From assembly GCA_002427975.1 (NCBI GenBank), contig DIZT01000027.1:522-5906 (forward strand): a stretch of 5,385 nt of DNA. Reading direction: 5' to 3'. Below are positions 1-5,309 of the stretch, piece after piece. The position numbers and the translations under genes are program-made. Position 1 is the stretch's first letter, and each line of letters starts with the position of its first letter. This stretch comes from Micrococcaceae bacterium UBA6021. GTDB taxonomy: Bacteria; Actinomycetota; Actinomycetes; Actinomycetales; Micrococcaceae. A model generated the notes under the pieces. It searched no databases and was not told the origin of the DNA. It saw only the letters and a program-made list of their open reading frames with translations.

Positions 1-84
1 GCCGGCTATCCCACCCAACTGTTCCGCGCCCGCCTACCCAGCGGGCAGCTCAAATGTGCCTCCCGCACACCCTGAACGTATTCC
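1..84. other. Window-edge stretch without a supported gene
   Basis: No start codon with a ribosome binding site is seen here. On the + strand, the frame beginning at base 2 is open from the edge and runs into the asparaginase-tail repeat, ending at TGA 110-112. Its proline-rich translation before base 85 does not resemble an asparaginase C-terminus. The frame beginning at base 1 is open for 24 codons and stops at TGA 73-75, so it could be the tail of an upstream gene. Neither can be assigned. No convincing promoter for aspA is visible here, so aspA is probably transcribed from further upstream. Confidence 0.4.
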
Positions 85-112
85 GTCCAAGCCCGTCAAC
101 GAAGCCCTGTGA
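85..112 (+). pseudogene. Remnant of the 3' end of an asparaginase gene
   Basis: Read in the frame of base 86, the sequence gives S-K-P-V-N-E-A-L-stop, identical to the C-terminus of the intact asparaginase that ends at 5309. Upstream the same frame stays open but loses all resemblance to that protein, so only the extreme tail is visible. The simplest inference is a leftover from an ancestral asparaginase-aspA gene pair after a duplication, deletion or gene move. A functional gene is not claimed. A different gene that merely shares this ending cannot be excluded without the sequence to the left of the window. Confidence 0.5.
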
Positions 113-115
113 GGA
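111..115 (+). promoter_or_regulatory. Ribosome binding site of aspA
   Basis: GAGGA lies five bases before ATG 121 and overlaps the TGA (110-112) of the asparaginase-tail remnant. It decides the start: an in-frame GTG at 109 would put the ribosome binding site inside the coding region. The sites before the asparaginase (4203-4207) and before the downstream gene (5308-5312) are the same GAGGA followed by CC. Confidence 0.75.
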
Positions 116-120
116 CCAAA

Positions 121-1548
121 ATGACCACCAGCCTGACCGCCCTTGATGCCGTACCGGAGACCCGGTCCGACCACGACCTTTTGGGTCACCGAGACGTCCC
201 CTTCCACGCCTACTGGGGTGTCCACACGCTCCGCGCCGTGGAAAACTTCCCCATCACGGGGCAGCCGCTGGCCTCCAACATGCATCTGGTCCGCGGACTC
301 GCCGCCGTGAAGCTCGCCGCCGCCCGCACCAACCACGAACTCGGCCTGCTGGACGCCGAACGCGCCCACGCCATCGAACAGGCGTGCACCGACGTGATGA
401 ACGGCCAGCTCAGCGACCAGTTTGTGGTGGACGTAATCCAGGGTGGTGCGGGCACGTCGTCGAACATGAACGCGAACGAGGTCATTGCCAACCGTGCCTT
501 GGAAATCCTCGGCCACCCCAAAGGTGACTACACCCGCCTGCACCCCAATGACCATGTGAACCTAAGCCAGTCCACCAACGACGTCTACCCCACGGCCGTC
601 AAACTGGGCACCATCTTCGCCGGCCGGGAACTGCTGGACGCACTGGCCGAACTCGAAGAGGCGTTCGCCGCCAAAGCACTGGAATTCCGCACCGTGGTGA
701 AGATGGGCCGCACCCAGCTGCAGGACGCTGTCCCCATGACACTCGGCCAGGAATTCGGCACCTACGCCATCACCATCGGCGAGGACCGGCTGCGCCTGGC
801 CGAGGCGGAGCTGCTCATCCACGAAATCAACCTCGGCGCCACGGCCATCGGAACCGGCCTGAACGCCCCCGCCGGCTACGCCGAGGCAGCCTGCCGGCAC
901 CTGGCCGAGATCACGGGACTTCCCCTGGTCACCGCCGTCGACCTCATCGAAGCCACGCAGGACGTCGGCGCCTTTGTACACCTGTCCGGTGTGCTCAAGC
1001 GCGTGGCCGTAAAGCTCTCCAAGATCTGCAACGACCTCCGGCTGCTCTCCTCCGGCCCGCGCGCCGGCTTCGGCGAGATCAACCTGCCGGCGGTCCAATC
1101 CGGCTCCTCCATCATGCCCGGCAAGATCAACCCGGTCATCCCGGAAGTGGTCAGCCAGGTGGCCTACGAGGTCATCGGCAACGACGTCACCATCACCATG
1201 GCGGCCGAAGCCGGGCAGCTCCAGCTCAACGCCTTCGAACCCATCATTGTCCACAGCCTTCACAAGAGCATCTCTCACCTGGAAGCAGCCTGCCGCACCC
1301 TCACGGCCCGTTGCGTCCGGGGCATCACCGCCAATACCGAGCACCTCCGACTCACCGTGGAACGGTCAATCGGCCTGGTCACCGCCCTTAATCCCCACCT
1401 TGGCTACGCCACCGCAACCGCCATCGCCCAGGAAGCCCTGGCCACCGGCAAGGGCGTTGCGGAGCTCGTGCTCGAGCACGGTCTCCTCACCGCCGGCCAG
1501 CTCCAGGACCTCCTCAGCCCCGAACGCCTGGCCAACCTCAGCAAGTAG
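121..1548 (+). CDS. aspA: Aspartate ammonia-lyase (aspartase)
   Basis: This enzyme reversibly deaminates L-aspartate to fumarate and ammonia in the cytoplasm, feeding carbon to the TCA cycle; family members are homotetramers. The 475-residue product has the normal length. Class II fumarase/aspartase conserved regions appear in order: GGAGTSSNMNANE at 108-120, HPNDHVNLSQSTND at 141-154, GRTQLQDA at 196-203 and the signature loop GSSIMPGKINP at 328-338. Within that loop, one of the paired serines (S329/S330) should be the catalytic base. Regions such as EATQDVGA, LSKICNDLRLLSSGPRAG and MAAEAGQLQLN match aspartases rather than fumarases as I remember those families. The start is ATG 121, five bases after GAGGA. 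The gene follows an asparaginase-tail remnant, suggesting it was once cotranscribed behind an asparaginase. The reading frame is intact, with strong C/G third-position use. Confidence is high for the family and slightly lower for aspartase over fumarase. Confidence 0.95.
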   Translation: MTTSLTALDAVPETRSDHDLLGHRDVPFHAYWGVHTLRAVENFPITGQPLASNMHLVRGLAAVKLAAARTNHELGLLDAERAHAIEQACTDVMNGQLSDQFVVDVIQGGAGTSSNMNANEVIANRALEILGHPKGDYTRLHPNDHVNLSQSTNDVYPTAVKLGTIFAGRELLDALAELEEAFAAKALEFRTVVKMGRTQLQDAVPMTLGQEFGTYAITIGEDRLRLAEAELLIHEINLGATAIGTGLNAPAGYAEAACRHLAEITGLPLVTAVDLIEATQDVGAFVHLSGVLKRVAVKLSKICNDLRLLSSGPRAGFGEINLPAVQSGSSIMPGKINPVIPEVVSQVAYEVIGNDVTITMAAEAGQLQLNAFEPIIVHSLHKSISHLEAACRTLTARCVRGITANTEHLRLTVERSIGLVTALNPHLGYATATAIAQEALATGKGVAELVLEHGLLTAGQLQDLLSPERLANLSK

Positions 1549-1646
1549 TCCCCAACCGCCCCCTGGCCTCGCAAGCTCGGTCAGGGAACCCGGCGGTCGT
1601 GGGCCCACCCAACCGCCCCTCACTCCTCGATCACTTCATCCGATCC

Positions 1647-1664
1647 GGGCACACCGTAGTGCCC
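1647..1664. promoter_or_regulatory. 6-bp inverted repeat (hairpin or operator)
   Basis: GGGCAC at 1647-1652 and GTGCCC at 1659-1664 are perfect inverted repeats around a six-base centre. The sequence after the right arm is AAAATCCCC, so there is no U-tract. It lies about 100 bases after aspA and 94 bases before the symporter start. It could be a weak stem-loop ending the aspA transcript or a DNA-binding site. Six base pairs is short enough to arise by chance. Confidence 0.3.
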
Positions 1665-1690
1665 AAAATCCCCCGCCGGATCCAGAGAAT

Positions 1691-1712
1691 CGGTCCTCAA
1701 AGACGAGGACCG
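1691..1712. promoter_or_regulatory. 8-bp inverted repeat upstream of the symporter (hairpin or operator)
   Basis: CGGTCCTC at 1691-1698 and GAGGACCG at 1705-1712 form a perfect eight-base-pair inverted repeat with a six-base centre (AAAGAC). It ends 46 bases before the symporter start codon. As RNA it would make a GC-rich hairpin in the leader; as DNA it is a good-sized dyad for a dimeric repressor. The winged-helix product of 3068-3340 or the FCD regulator of 3473-4192 are possible ligands, but nothing in the sequence shows which. Confidence 0.4.
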
Positions 1713-1713
1713 C

Positions 1714-1728
1714 GCCCCACTCCGGGGC
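1714..1728. promoter_or_regulatory. 5-bp hairpin adjoining the 8-bp repeat
   Basis: GCCCC at 1714-1718 pairs with GGGGC at 1724-1728 across a five-base loop, starting one base after the larger dyad ends. Together the two would fold as adjacent stem-loops in the symporter mRNA leader. This arrangement could slow or end transcription, but no U-tract and no competing fold were seen, so an attenuator is only a possibility. Confidence 0.25.
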
Positions 1729-1747
1729 TGAACCACGGCACCAACCG

Positions 1748-1752
1748 AAGGA
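1748..1752 (+). promoter_or_regulatory. Ribosome binding site of the symporter gene
   Basis: AAGGA sits six bases before TTG 1759. An in-frame TTG at 1753 directly abuts the same AAGGA with no spacer, so the second TTG is the better start. There is no in-frame ATG nearby that would keep the first membrane helix complete. Confidence 0.6.
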
Positions 1753-1758
1753 TTGACT

Positions 1759-3039
1759 TTGAAAAACAAATCAACGAAATGGATTCTGGCGTCCCTCCTG
1801 ATGGGAATCACCAGCGGCCTGGTATTCCACTGGATTCTCCCCGCGGACCCGCGGGAATCCCTCGTGGCCGTCTTCGACACCGTGACGCACATGTTCCTGA
1901 ACCTGATCAAGATGATCATTGCCCCACTGATCTTCGCCACCCTGGTCTCGGGCATCGCCGGAGCCGCTAAATCGGCCGGCGTCGGCAAGCTCTTCGGGCG
2001 CGCAATGGTCTGGTTCCTCACCGCGTCGGCACTGGTGGGCGCGTTCGGTTTCATCGTGGCGCATGTGCTCAATGTGGGCGATGGCCTCCACCTCGTCCCC
2101 ACAGGTGGTGCAGTCCTGGAGTCGAAACCCCTCGACTTCCAGGCGTTCATCACCAACATCATCCCCACCAGCGTTTTCTCGGCCCTGACCACAAACAACC
2201 CACTACAGATCCTTGTATTCGGCGCCCTCTTCGGTATTGCCCTGCTGAACCTTCGGAAGAAGGGCCACTCCTCCATCGCGGATGCCATCGACGAACTGAT
2301 GAAAGTCATGCTGAAGGTCACCGGCTACGTGATGCTGGCAGCTCCAGTGGGTGTTTTCGCCGGGATCGCTTCGGCGTTTACGGCAGCGGGCCTGGACGCA
2401 TTCGCCACCTACGCTTCGTTCATCGGCGGGTTCTATGTCTCCCTGTCGGCCCTGTGGGTAATCATGATCGCCGTCGCCGCAGCGTTCCTTGGCCGGGCGG
2501 TATTCCGCCTGGTGCGCATGGTGCGGGAACCGATGGTCATAGCGTTCGCAACGTCAAGCAGCGAAGCCGCGTTGCCTAAACTCATCGAAGGCCTGACCAA
2601 GTTCGGCATCGAAAAACGGACCACCGGCTTCGTACTGCCGCTCGGATACTCCTTCAACGTTGACGGTTCCATGATGTACATGACTTTCGCTTCCGTCTTC
2701 CTCATCAACGCCTACGGTATCGACATGGACCTGGGCCAGCAGATCGCCATGACAGCCATGCTCCTGCTCAGCAGCAAAGGCATGGCCGGCGTTCCCCGGG
2801 GTTCGCTGGTGGTGGTTGCCGCCGTCGTCCCCGCTTTTGGGATCCCGGCTGCCGGCATTGCAGTCCTCCTGGTAGTGGACCAGTTGCTGGACATGGGCCG
2901 CACCGCCACCAATATCCTCGGAAATGCCATCGCCACGGCCGTCATCGGAAGGAAACACGATCAAGCCACAATCGAAGCAGACGGGTACCCGGCAGCGGAC
3001 GCGGACGAGAGCCGGGTCCCCGCTCCCGCAATGCAATGA
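1759..3039 (+). CDS. Dicarboxylate/amino acid:cation symporter (DAACS family), probably aspartate/glutamate
   Basis: This inner-membrane secondary carrier uses a Na+ or H+ gradient to import an acidic substrate. The 426-residue product (TTG start at 1759) has the usual family length and fold. The first membrane helix is near residues 8-27. The serine-rich re-entrant loop HP1 is ATSSSEAALP at 264-273, the unwound TM7 is SFNVDGSMMY at 298-307, HP2 is SKGMAGVPRGS at 339-349, and TM8 is DQLLDMGRTATN at 374-385. Residues D374, D378, R381, T382 and N385 keep the spacing of D390, D394, R397, T398 and N401 in the archaeal aspartate carrier GltPh. An aspartate at 378, where DctA-type C4-dicarboxylate carriers have serine, favours an amino acid substrate; this is inference. 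The 28-base gap to the winged-helix gene suggests one operon. Base composition looks less GC-rich than in aspA or the asparaginase gene. A DctA label would be the alternative. Confidence 0.9.
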   Translation: MKNKSTKWILASLLMGITSGLVFHWILPADPRESLVAVFDTVTHMFLNLIKMIIAPLIFATLVSGIAGAAKSAGVGKLFGRAMVWFLTASALVGAFGFIVAHVLNVGDGLHLVPTGGAVLESKPLDFQAFITNIIPTSVFSALTTNNPLQILVFGALFGIALLNLRKKGHSSIADAIDELMKVMLKVTGYVMLAAPVGVFAGIASAFTAAGLDAFATYASFIGGFYVSLSALWVIMIAVAAAFLGRAVFRLVRMVREPMVIAFATSSSEAALPKLIEGLTKFGIEKRTTGFVLPLGYSFNVDGSMMYMTFASVFLINAYGIDMDLGQQIAMTAMLLLSSKGMAGVPRGSLVVVAAVVPAFGIPAAGIAVLLVVDQLLDMGRTATNILGNAIATAVIGRKHDQATIEADGYPAADADESRVPAPAMQ

Positions 3040-3067
3040 TCGGGTCACGCCCTGAAAGGAATTCGAC

Positions 3068-3340
3068 ATGGTTCAATCATTGAGGTCCCCTGAGGACGCG
3101 GCCCGGCTCAGCAACGTGAGGTCAAGGATCATCGGGTATCTCGCAGGCAACGGGGCGAGCAAGGTGTCCGACATCAGCAGCGCCGTCGGGTCCTCCAGGG
3201 ACAACGTCCGCTACCATCTGGCAGCGCTCGAGGCCGCTTCCCTGGTCCGCTCCAATATTTCCCCCGGGACCAGGACGGGCTGCACTCCCTTTTATGCACT
3301 TGACGCTGTAACTGCGGAGTACAGGGAGCTGATCCACTGA
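3068..3340 (+). CDS. Small winged helix-turn-helix (ArsR-like) DNA-binding protein
   Basis: The 90-residue product is almost entirely one winged-helix domain. Helices cover about residues 16-28 and 33-40, the likely recognition helix is SRDNVRYHLAALEAA at 43-57, and a beta wing follows at about 60-79 (SPGTRTGCTPFYALD). VRYHL followed by LEAASLV is typical of ArsR/MarR-like HTH domains. No separate effector domain, metal-binding cysteine cluster (only C72 is present) or membrane segment is seen. The start ATG 3068 has AAAGGA at 3055-3060 with a seven-base spacer. It follows the symporter by 28 bases and is probably cotranscribed, so it may regulate the symporter or itself; the dyad at 1691-1712 is a candidate target. 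A 12-bp stem-loop follows the stop. Its exact family and ligand are unknown, and a truncated larger regulator is possible but not indicated. Confidence 0.8.
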   Translation: MVQSLRSPEDAARLSNVRSRIIGYLAGNGASKVSDISSAVGSSRDNVRYHLAALEAASLVRSNISPGTRTGCTPFYALDAVTAEYRELIH

Positions 3341-3363
3341 CCCGTGGCTTTTGCCCGGGGGTG

Positions 3364-3404
3364 CTCGCCCGAGGACGATGACCTGTTTCACTTCCTCGGG
3401 CGAG
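3364..3404 (+). terminator. 12-bp stem-loop, probable terminator of the symporter-wHTH unit
   Basis: Bases 3364-3375 (CTCGCCCGAGGA) pair perfectly with 3393-3404 (TCCTCGGGCGAG) across a 17-base loop. The stem is GC-rich and starts 24 bases after the stop of the winged-helix gene. No U-tract follows, so it would be a stem-only terminator of the kind reported in actinobacteria. It ends 34 bases before the -35 of the next promoter, which fits a boundary between transcription units. An operator or an mRNA-stabilising hairpin is the alternative. Confidence 0.55.
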
Positions 3405-3437
3405 AGCCCACCGGATTGCCGGCAGTTACCACTCGGA

Positions 3438-3466
3438 TTGACACGCCGTGTGACCCGTGCCATATT
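3438..3466 (+). promoter_or_regulatory. Promoter of the FCD regulator-asparaginase operon
   Basis: A perfect TTGACA -35 lies at 3438-3443. With a 17-base spacer the -10 is CATATT at 3461-3466; an alternative -10, TATTTT at 3463-3468, would need a 19-base spacer. The AT-rich patch stands out in an otherwise GC-rich region. Transcription would begin about 3473-3475, which coincides with the GTG start of the regulator. It should drive the regulator, the asparaginase and the downstream gene. Confidence 0.65.
3439..3453. promoter_or_regulatory. Candidate operator overlapping the promoter
   Basis: ACACG at 3441-3445 and CGTGT at 3447-3451 form a perfect dyad around C 3446, with an outer T 3439/A 3453 match. 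It covers the end of the -35 and the start of the spacer, where a bound repressor would block RNA polymerase. Short dyads of this size are typical of GntR/FadR-type operators, so autoregulation by the adjacent FCD protein is plausible. I did not find the same arms elsewhere in the window. Confidence 0.4.
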
Positions 3467-3472
3467 TTAAGC

Positions 3473-4192
3473 GTGAACCTGTCAGACAGCCGGACAGCAG
3501 GACAGCCTGCGGAGTCCGTCGGAGCCCAGCCGCTGGCCCGCCTCAGCGCTGCCGAGGCGGTGTTCAACGCGATCCGTACAGACATCGAGTCCGGTCAGGT
3601 GCCGGTGGGTGGAAAGCTCAGTTCCGAGGCCGCCCTGTCCCAGCAGTACGGGGTCAGCCGCTCGGTCATCCGTGAAGCACTCCGCTCCTGCACCGCCCTG
3701 GGCCTGACCGTCACCAAGACCGGAAAGGGCACGTTTGTGGTAGCCAACAAGGTAGCCAACGACCTCACGCTGGGTCAGTACTCCGCCCGGGACCTCACGG
3801 AAGCCCGCCCCCACATCGAAGTCCCCGCGGCAGGATTGGCCGCCCAGCGCCGGACCCATGAGGAACTGGAAACGCTGCGGCACATCGTCGCCGCGATGAC
3901 CACTGAAACCGACCCCGAATCGTGGGTGGCTTTAGACTCCAGCTTCCACGCCGCCATCGCCCGCGCCAGCGGCAACAAGGTGTTCGCCAGCGTCGTCGCG
4001 GATATCAGGGGCGCCCTGGCCTTCCAATCCGAAACCCTGAACATGGTGGCCGACCGCCAGCACGCGTCGGACATTGAGCACCAGCAGATCCTCGCCGCCA
4101 TCGAGGCCGGCTCCGCCGAGGCCGCGAGCGAAGCCATGGCCGAACACCTGCGCGCCGTCGGCGTTGCCCTCGACTCCATCCTTAACAAGTAA
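3473..4192 (+). CDS. GntR-family, FadR-subfamily (FCD) transcriptional regulator
   Basis: This is a probable ligand-responsive repressor of the asparagine/aspartate genes. With GTG 3473 as start, the product is 239 residues, normal for the family. The GntR winged-helix domain covers about residues 24-90, with the helix-turn-helix at about 49-78 (LSSEAALSQQYGVSRSVIRE, then the start of the next helix). The alpha-helical FCD ligand domain covers about 100-235. Its conserved residues D155 and H159 (D-x3-H, followed by a GN), H203 and H225 look intact and would bind a metal ion that helps hold a carboxylate ligand. Aspartate, asparagine or fumarate are reasonable ligand guesses. An upstream in-frame GTG at 3344 was rejected because it would translate through the stem-loop and promoter. 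No ribosome binding site precedes GTG 3473, and the promoter position implies a leaderless mRNA. The asparaginase start follows after 19 bases. An ansR-like role is inferred from context. Confidence 0.88.
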   Translation: MNLSDSRTAGQPAESVGAQPLARLSAAEAVFNAIRTDIESGQVPVGGKLSSEAALSQQYGVSRSVIREALRSCTALGLTVTKTGKGTFVVANKVANDLTLGQYSARDLTEARPHIEVPAAGLAAQRRTHEELETLRHIVAAMTTETDPESWVALDSSFHAAIARASGNKVFASVVADIRGALAFQSETLNMVADRQHASDIEHQQILAAIEAGSAEAASEAMAEHLRAVGVALDSILNK

Positions 4193-4211
4193 CCGCAACC
4201 CCGAGGACCCC

Positions 4212-5309
4212 ATGCCAGCCCCTGCCCTGCCCGCCGTCCGGACCGCTGCCCCCGGCACGGCCGAAAGCGGATCCCGGACCGCAAGCGAATCCAGGAAACT
4301 CCCGCAGCACGCACCCCTTGTGGTTGCCACCCGCGACGGCCTGGCGGAAAGCGTCCACTATGGCTCGGCCGTCGCCACTGCGCCTGACGGCTCGATCCTG
4401 GCGACGGCAGGCGACCCCCTGGCCCCGTTCTACCCGCGCTCTTCCCTCAAGCCGCTGCAGGCCGTGGCCATGGTCCGCGCGGGCCTGAAACTCCCCGCCG
4501 ATCTGCTGGCCCTGACCGCCGCCAGCCACTCCGGCGGGCCCAAACACCGCGGCGGCACCCAACTCATCCTCGCCATGCACGGGCTTGCCGTAGAAGACCT
4601 CGAGAACAGCACCGACCTCCCCTACGGCACCTGCGAGCGCGAGGATTGGCTGCGCTCCGGCTTCCACGCCACGCAGCTGACCCAGAACTGCTCCGGCAAG
4701 CACGCCGCCATGGCCGCCACCTGCGTCATCAACGGCTGGCCGGTCAAGGGTTACCTCGACCCGTCGCACCCGCTGCAGCAGCTGATCGCGGCCACAGTCA
4801 CCGAACTGACCGGCGAGATGCCCTTCACCCGCAGCACGGATGGCTGCGGCACGCCGCTCTTCGCCCTCACGTTACGCGGCATGGCCCGCGCCTTCGGCGC
4901 CATCGCGGCCGCCGCAGCCGCAGAAAGCACCTCCGACGACGGCGGGGCCGCCCCGCTGCTCGCGGAAGCCGCCGTCGGACTCGCCATGCGGCAACACCCT
5001 GACATGGTGGCCGGCGAGCGCCGGGACGTCACCGAGCTGATGCGGCTGCTCCCCGGCGCGGTGGCGAAGGACGGTTTTGAAGGTGTGCAGCTCGTGGGCC
5101 TGCCCGATGGCCGTGCAGTTGCCGTTAAGATTTCCGACGGCGGCGACCGCGCCCGCATGCCCGCCACCGTCCTTGTACTGGAGGCCCTCGGCGTGGACAC
5201 CGCGCCGCTGGCCGGCATCGGCACCGCCCCGGTTTTGGGAGGCGGCCACCAGGTCGGACTCCTCCGTGCCACCGATTTCCTGTCCAAACCCGTCAACGAA
5301 GCCCTGTGA
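4212..5309 (+). CDS. ansA: L-asparaginase, Rhizobium AnsA/ReAV type (Asparaginase_II family)
   Basis: The enzyme hydrolyses L-asparagine to aspartate and ammonia. Its family is unrelated to the E. coli AnsA/AnsB enzymes, so the symbol follows the R. etli usage. The 365-residue product keeps the residues described for R. etli ReAV (S48, K51, S80, C135, K138, C189, K263). S77 and K80 lie in PRSSLKP, S105 in ASHSGG, C160 and K163 in NCSGKHAAM, C212 in DGCGTP and K286 in AKDGFEGV. The cysteine pair and K163 should hold a zinc ion, and the Ser-Lys pairs form the active site. No signal peptide is seen, so it is probably cytoplasmic. The start ATG 4212 has GAGGA at 4203-4207. About 34 N-terminal residues rich in Ala, Pro and Ser precede the family core, and an Ala/Ser/Asp-rich stretch near 230-247 looks like an insertion. 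It is cotranscribed with the regulator upstream and the gene that starts 10 bases after its stop. Confidence 0.92.
   Translation: MPAPALPAVRTAAPGTAESGSRTASESRKLPQHAPLVVATRDGLAESVHYGSAVATAPDGSILATAGDPLAPFYPRSSLKPLQAVAMVRAGLKLPADLLALTAASHSGGPKHRGGTQLILAMHGLAVEDLENSTDLPYGTCEREDWLRSGFHATQLTQNCSGKHAAMAATCVINGWPVKGYLDPSHPLQQLIAATVTELTGEMPFTRSTDGCGTPLFALTLRGMARAFGAIAAAAAAESTSDDGGAAPLLAEAAVGLAMRQHPDMVAGERRDVTELMRLLPGAVAKDGFEGVQLVGLPDGRAVAVKISDGGDRARMPATVLVLEALGVDTAPLAGIGTAPVLGGGHQVGLLRATDFLSKPVNEAL

Larger units (their letters stand above)
85..117 (+). repeat. 33-bp direct repeat, copy 1 (asparaginase gene tail plus ribosome binding site)
   Basis: This stretch matches 5282-5314 at 32 of 33 positions; the only difference is G at 91 versus A at 5288. 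It spans eight codons reading SKPVNEAL, the TGA stop and the following GAGGACC. Similarity fades upstream of base 85 and downstream of base 117. Here it lies directly in front of aspA and supplies that gene's ribosome binding site. The two copies sit about 5.2 kb apart in the same orientation and bracket the locus. Confidence 0.9.
1549..1758. other. Intergenic region between aspA and the symporter gene
   Basis: This 210-base gap has no supported gene. It contains three inverted repeats, listed separately (1647-1664, 1691-1712, 1714-1728). None is followed by a T-run on either strand, so a classical intrinsic terminator is not evident. I found no convincing -35/-10 pair; the only TTGACT (1753-1758) lies next to the symporter start and has no good -10 behind it. 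The gap is long enough to hold a promoter for the symporter that I cannot place. The open frame crossing it from inside aspA is a shadow of the aspA coding bias. Confidence 0.55.

Noticed and set aside
41..66. Possible terminator hairpin GCGGG/CCCGC before aspA
   Set aside because: Only five pairs close a 16-base loop, with no U-tract, and the stretch may be coding for an upstream gene.
109..120. GTG 109 as the aspA start
   Set aside because: It would place the GAGGA ribosome binding site inside the coding sequence. ATG 121 has ideal spacing.
781..787. GAGGACC as a regulatory motif recurring at 111, 781, 1705, 4203 and 5308
   Set aside because: Three copies (111, 4203, 5308) are simply ribosome binding sites; the copy at 781 is inside aspA coding sequence and the one at 1705 is an arm of a dyad. 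No common regulatory role is indicated.
562..1344. 260-codon minus-strand open frame inside aspA
   Set aside because: Its Gly/Asp/Val-rich, low-complexity translation is typical of the antisense of a GC-rich gene.
1247..1756. + strand open frame across the aspA end and the following gap
   Set aside because: It is a Pro/Ser-rich shadow frame of aspA codon bias with no ribosome binding site or recognisable domain.
1753..1758. TTG 1753 as the symporter start
   Set aside because: It directly abuts the AAGGA ribosome binding site. TTG 1759 has a proper six-base spacer.
1620..2321. 233-codon minus-strand open frame over the gap and symporter gene
   Set aside because: It is antisense to clear symporter coding sequence, with no motif of its own. 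Long antisense frames are expected at high GC.
3344..3472. N-terminal extension of the FCD regulator from GTG 3344 (43 extra residues)
   Set aside because: It would translate through the 12-bp stem-loop and the TTGACA promoter, has no ribosome binding site, and adds residues outside the usual family length. GTG 3473 fits better.
4074..4211. Longer asparaginase start at ATG 4074, overlapping the regulator gene
   Set aside because: The extension lies entirely in another frame of the regulator and the intergenic spacer, and GAGGA at 4203-4207 points to ATG 4212.
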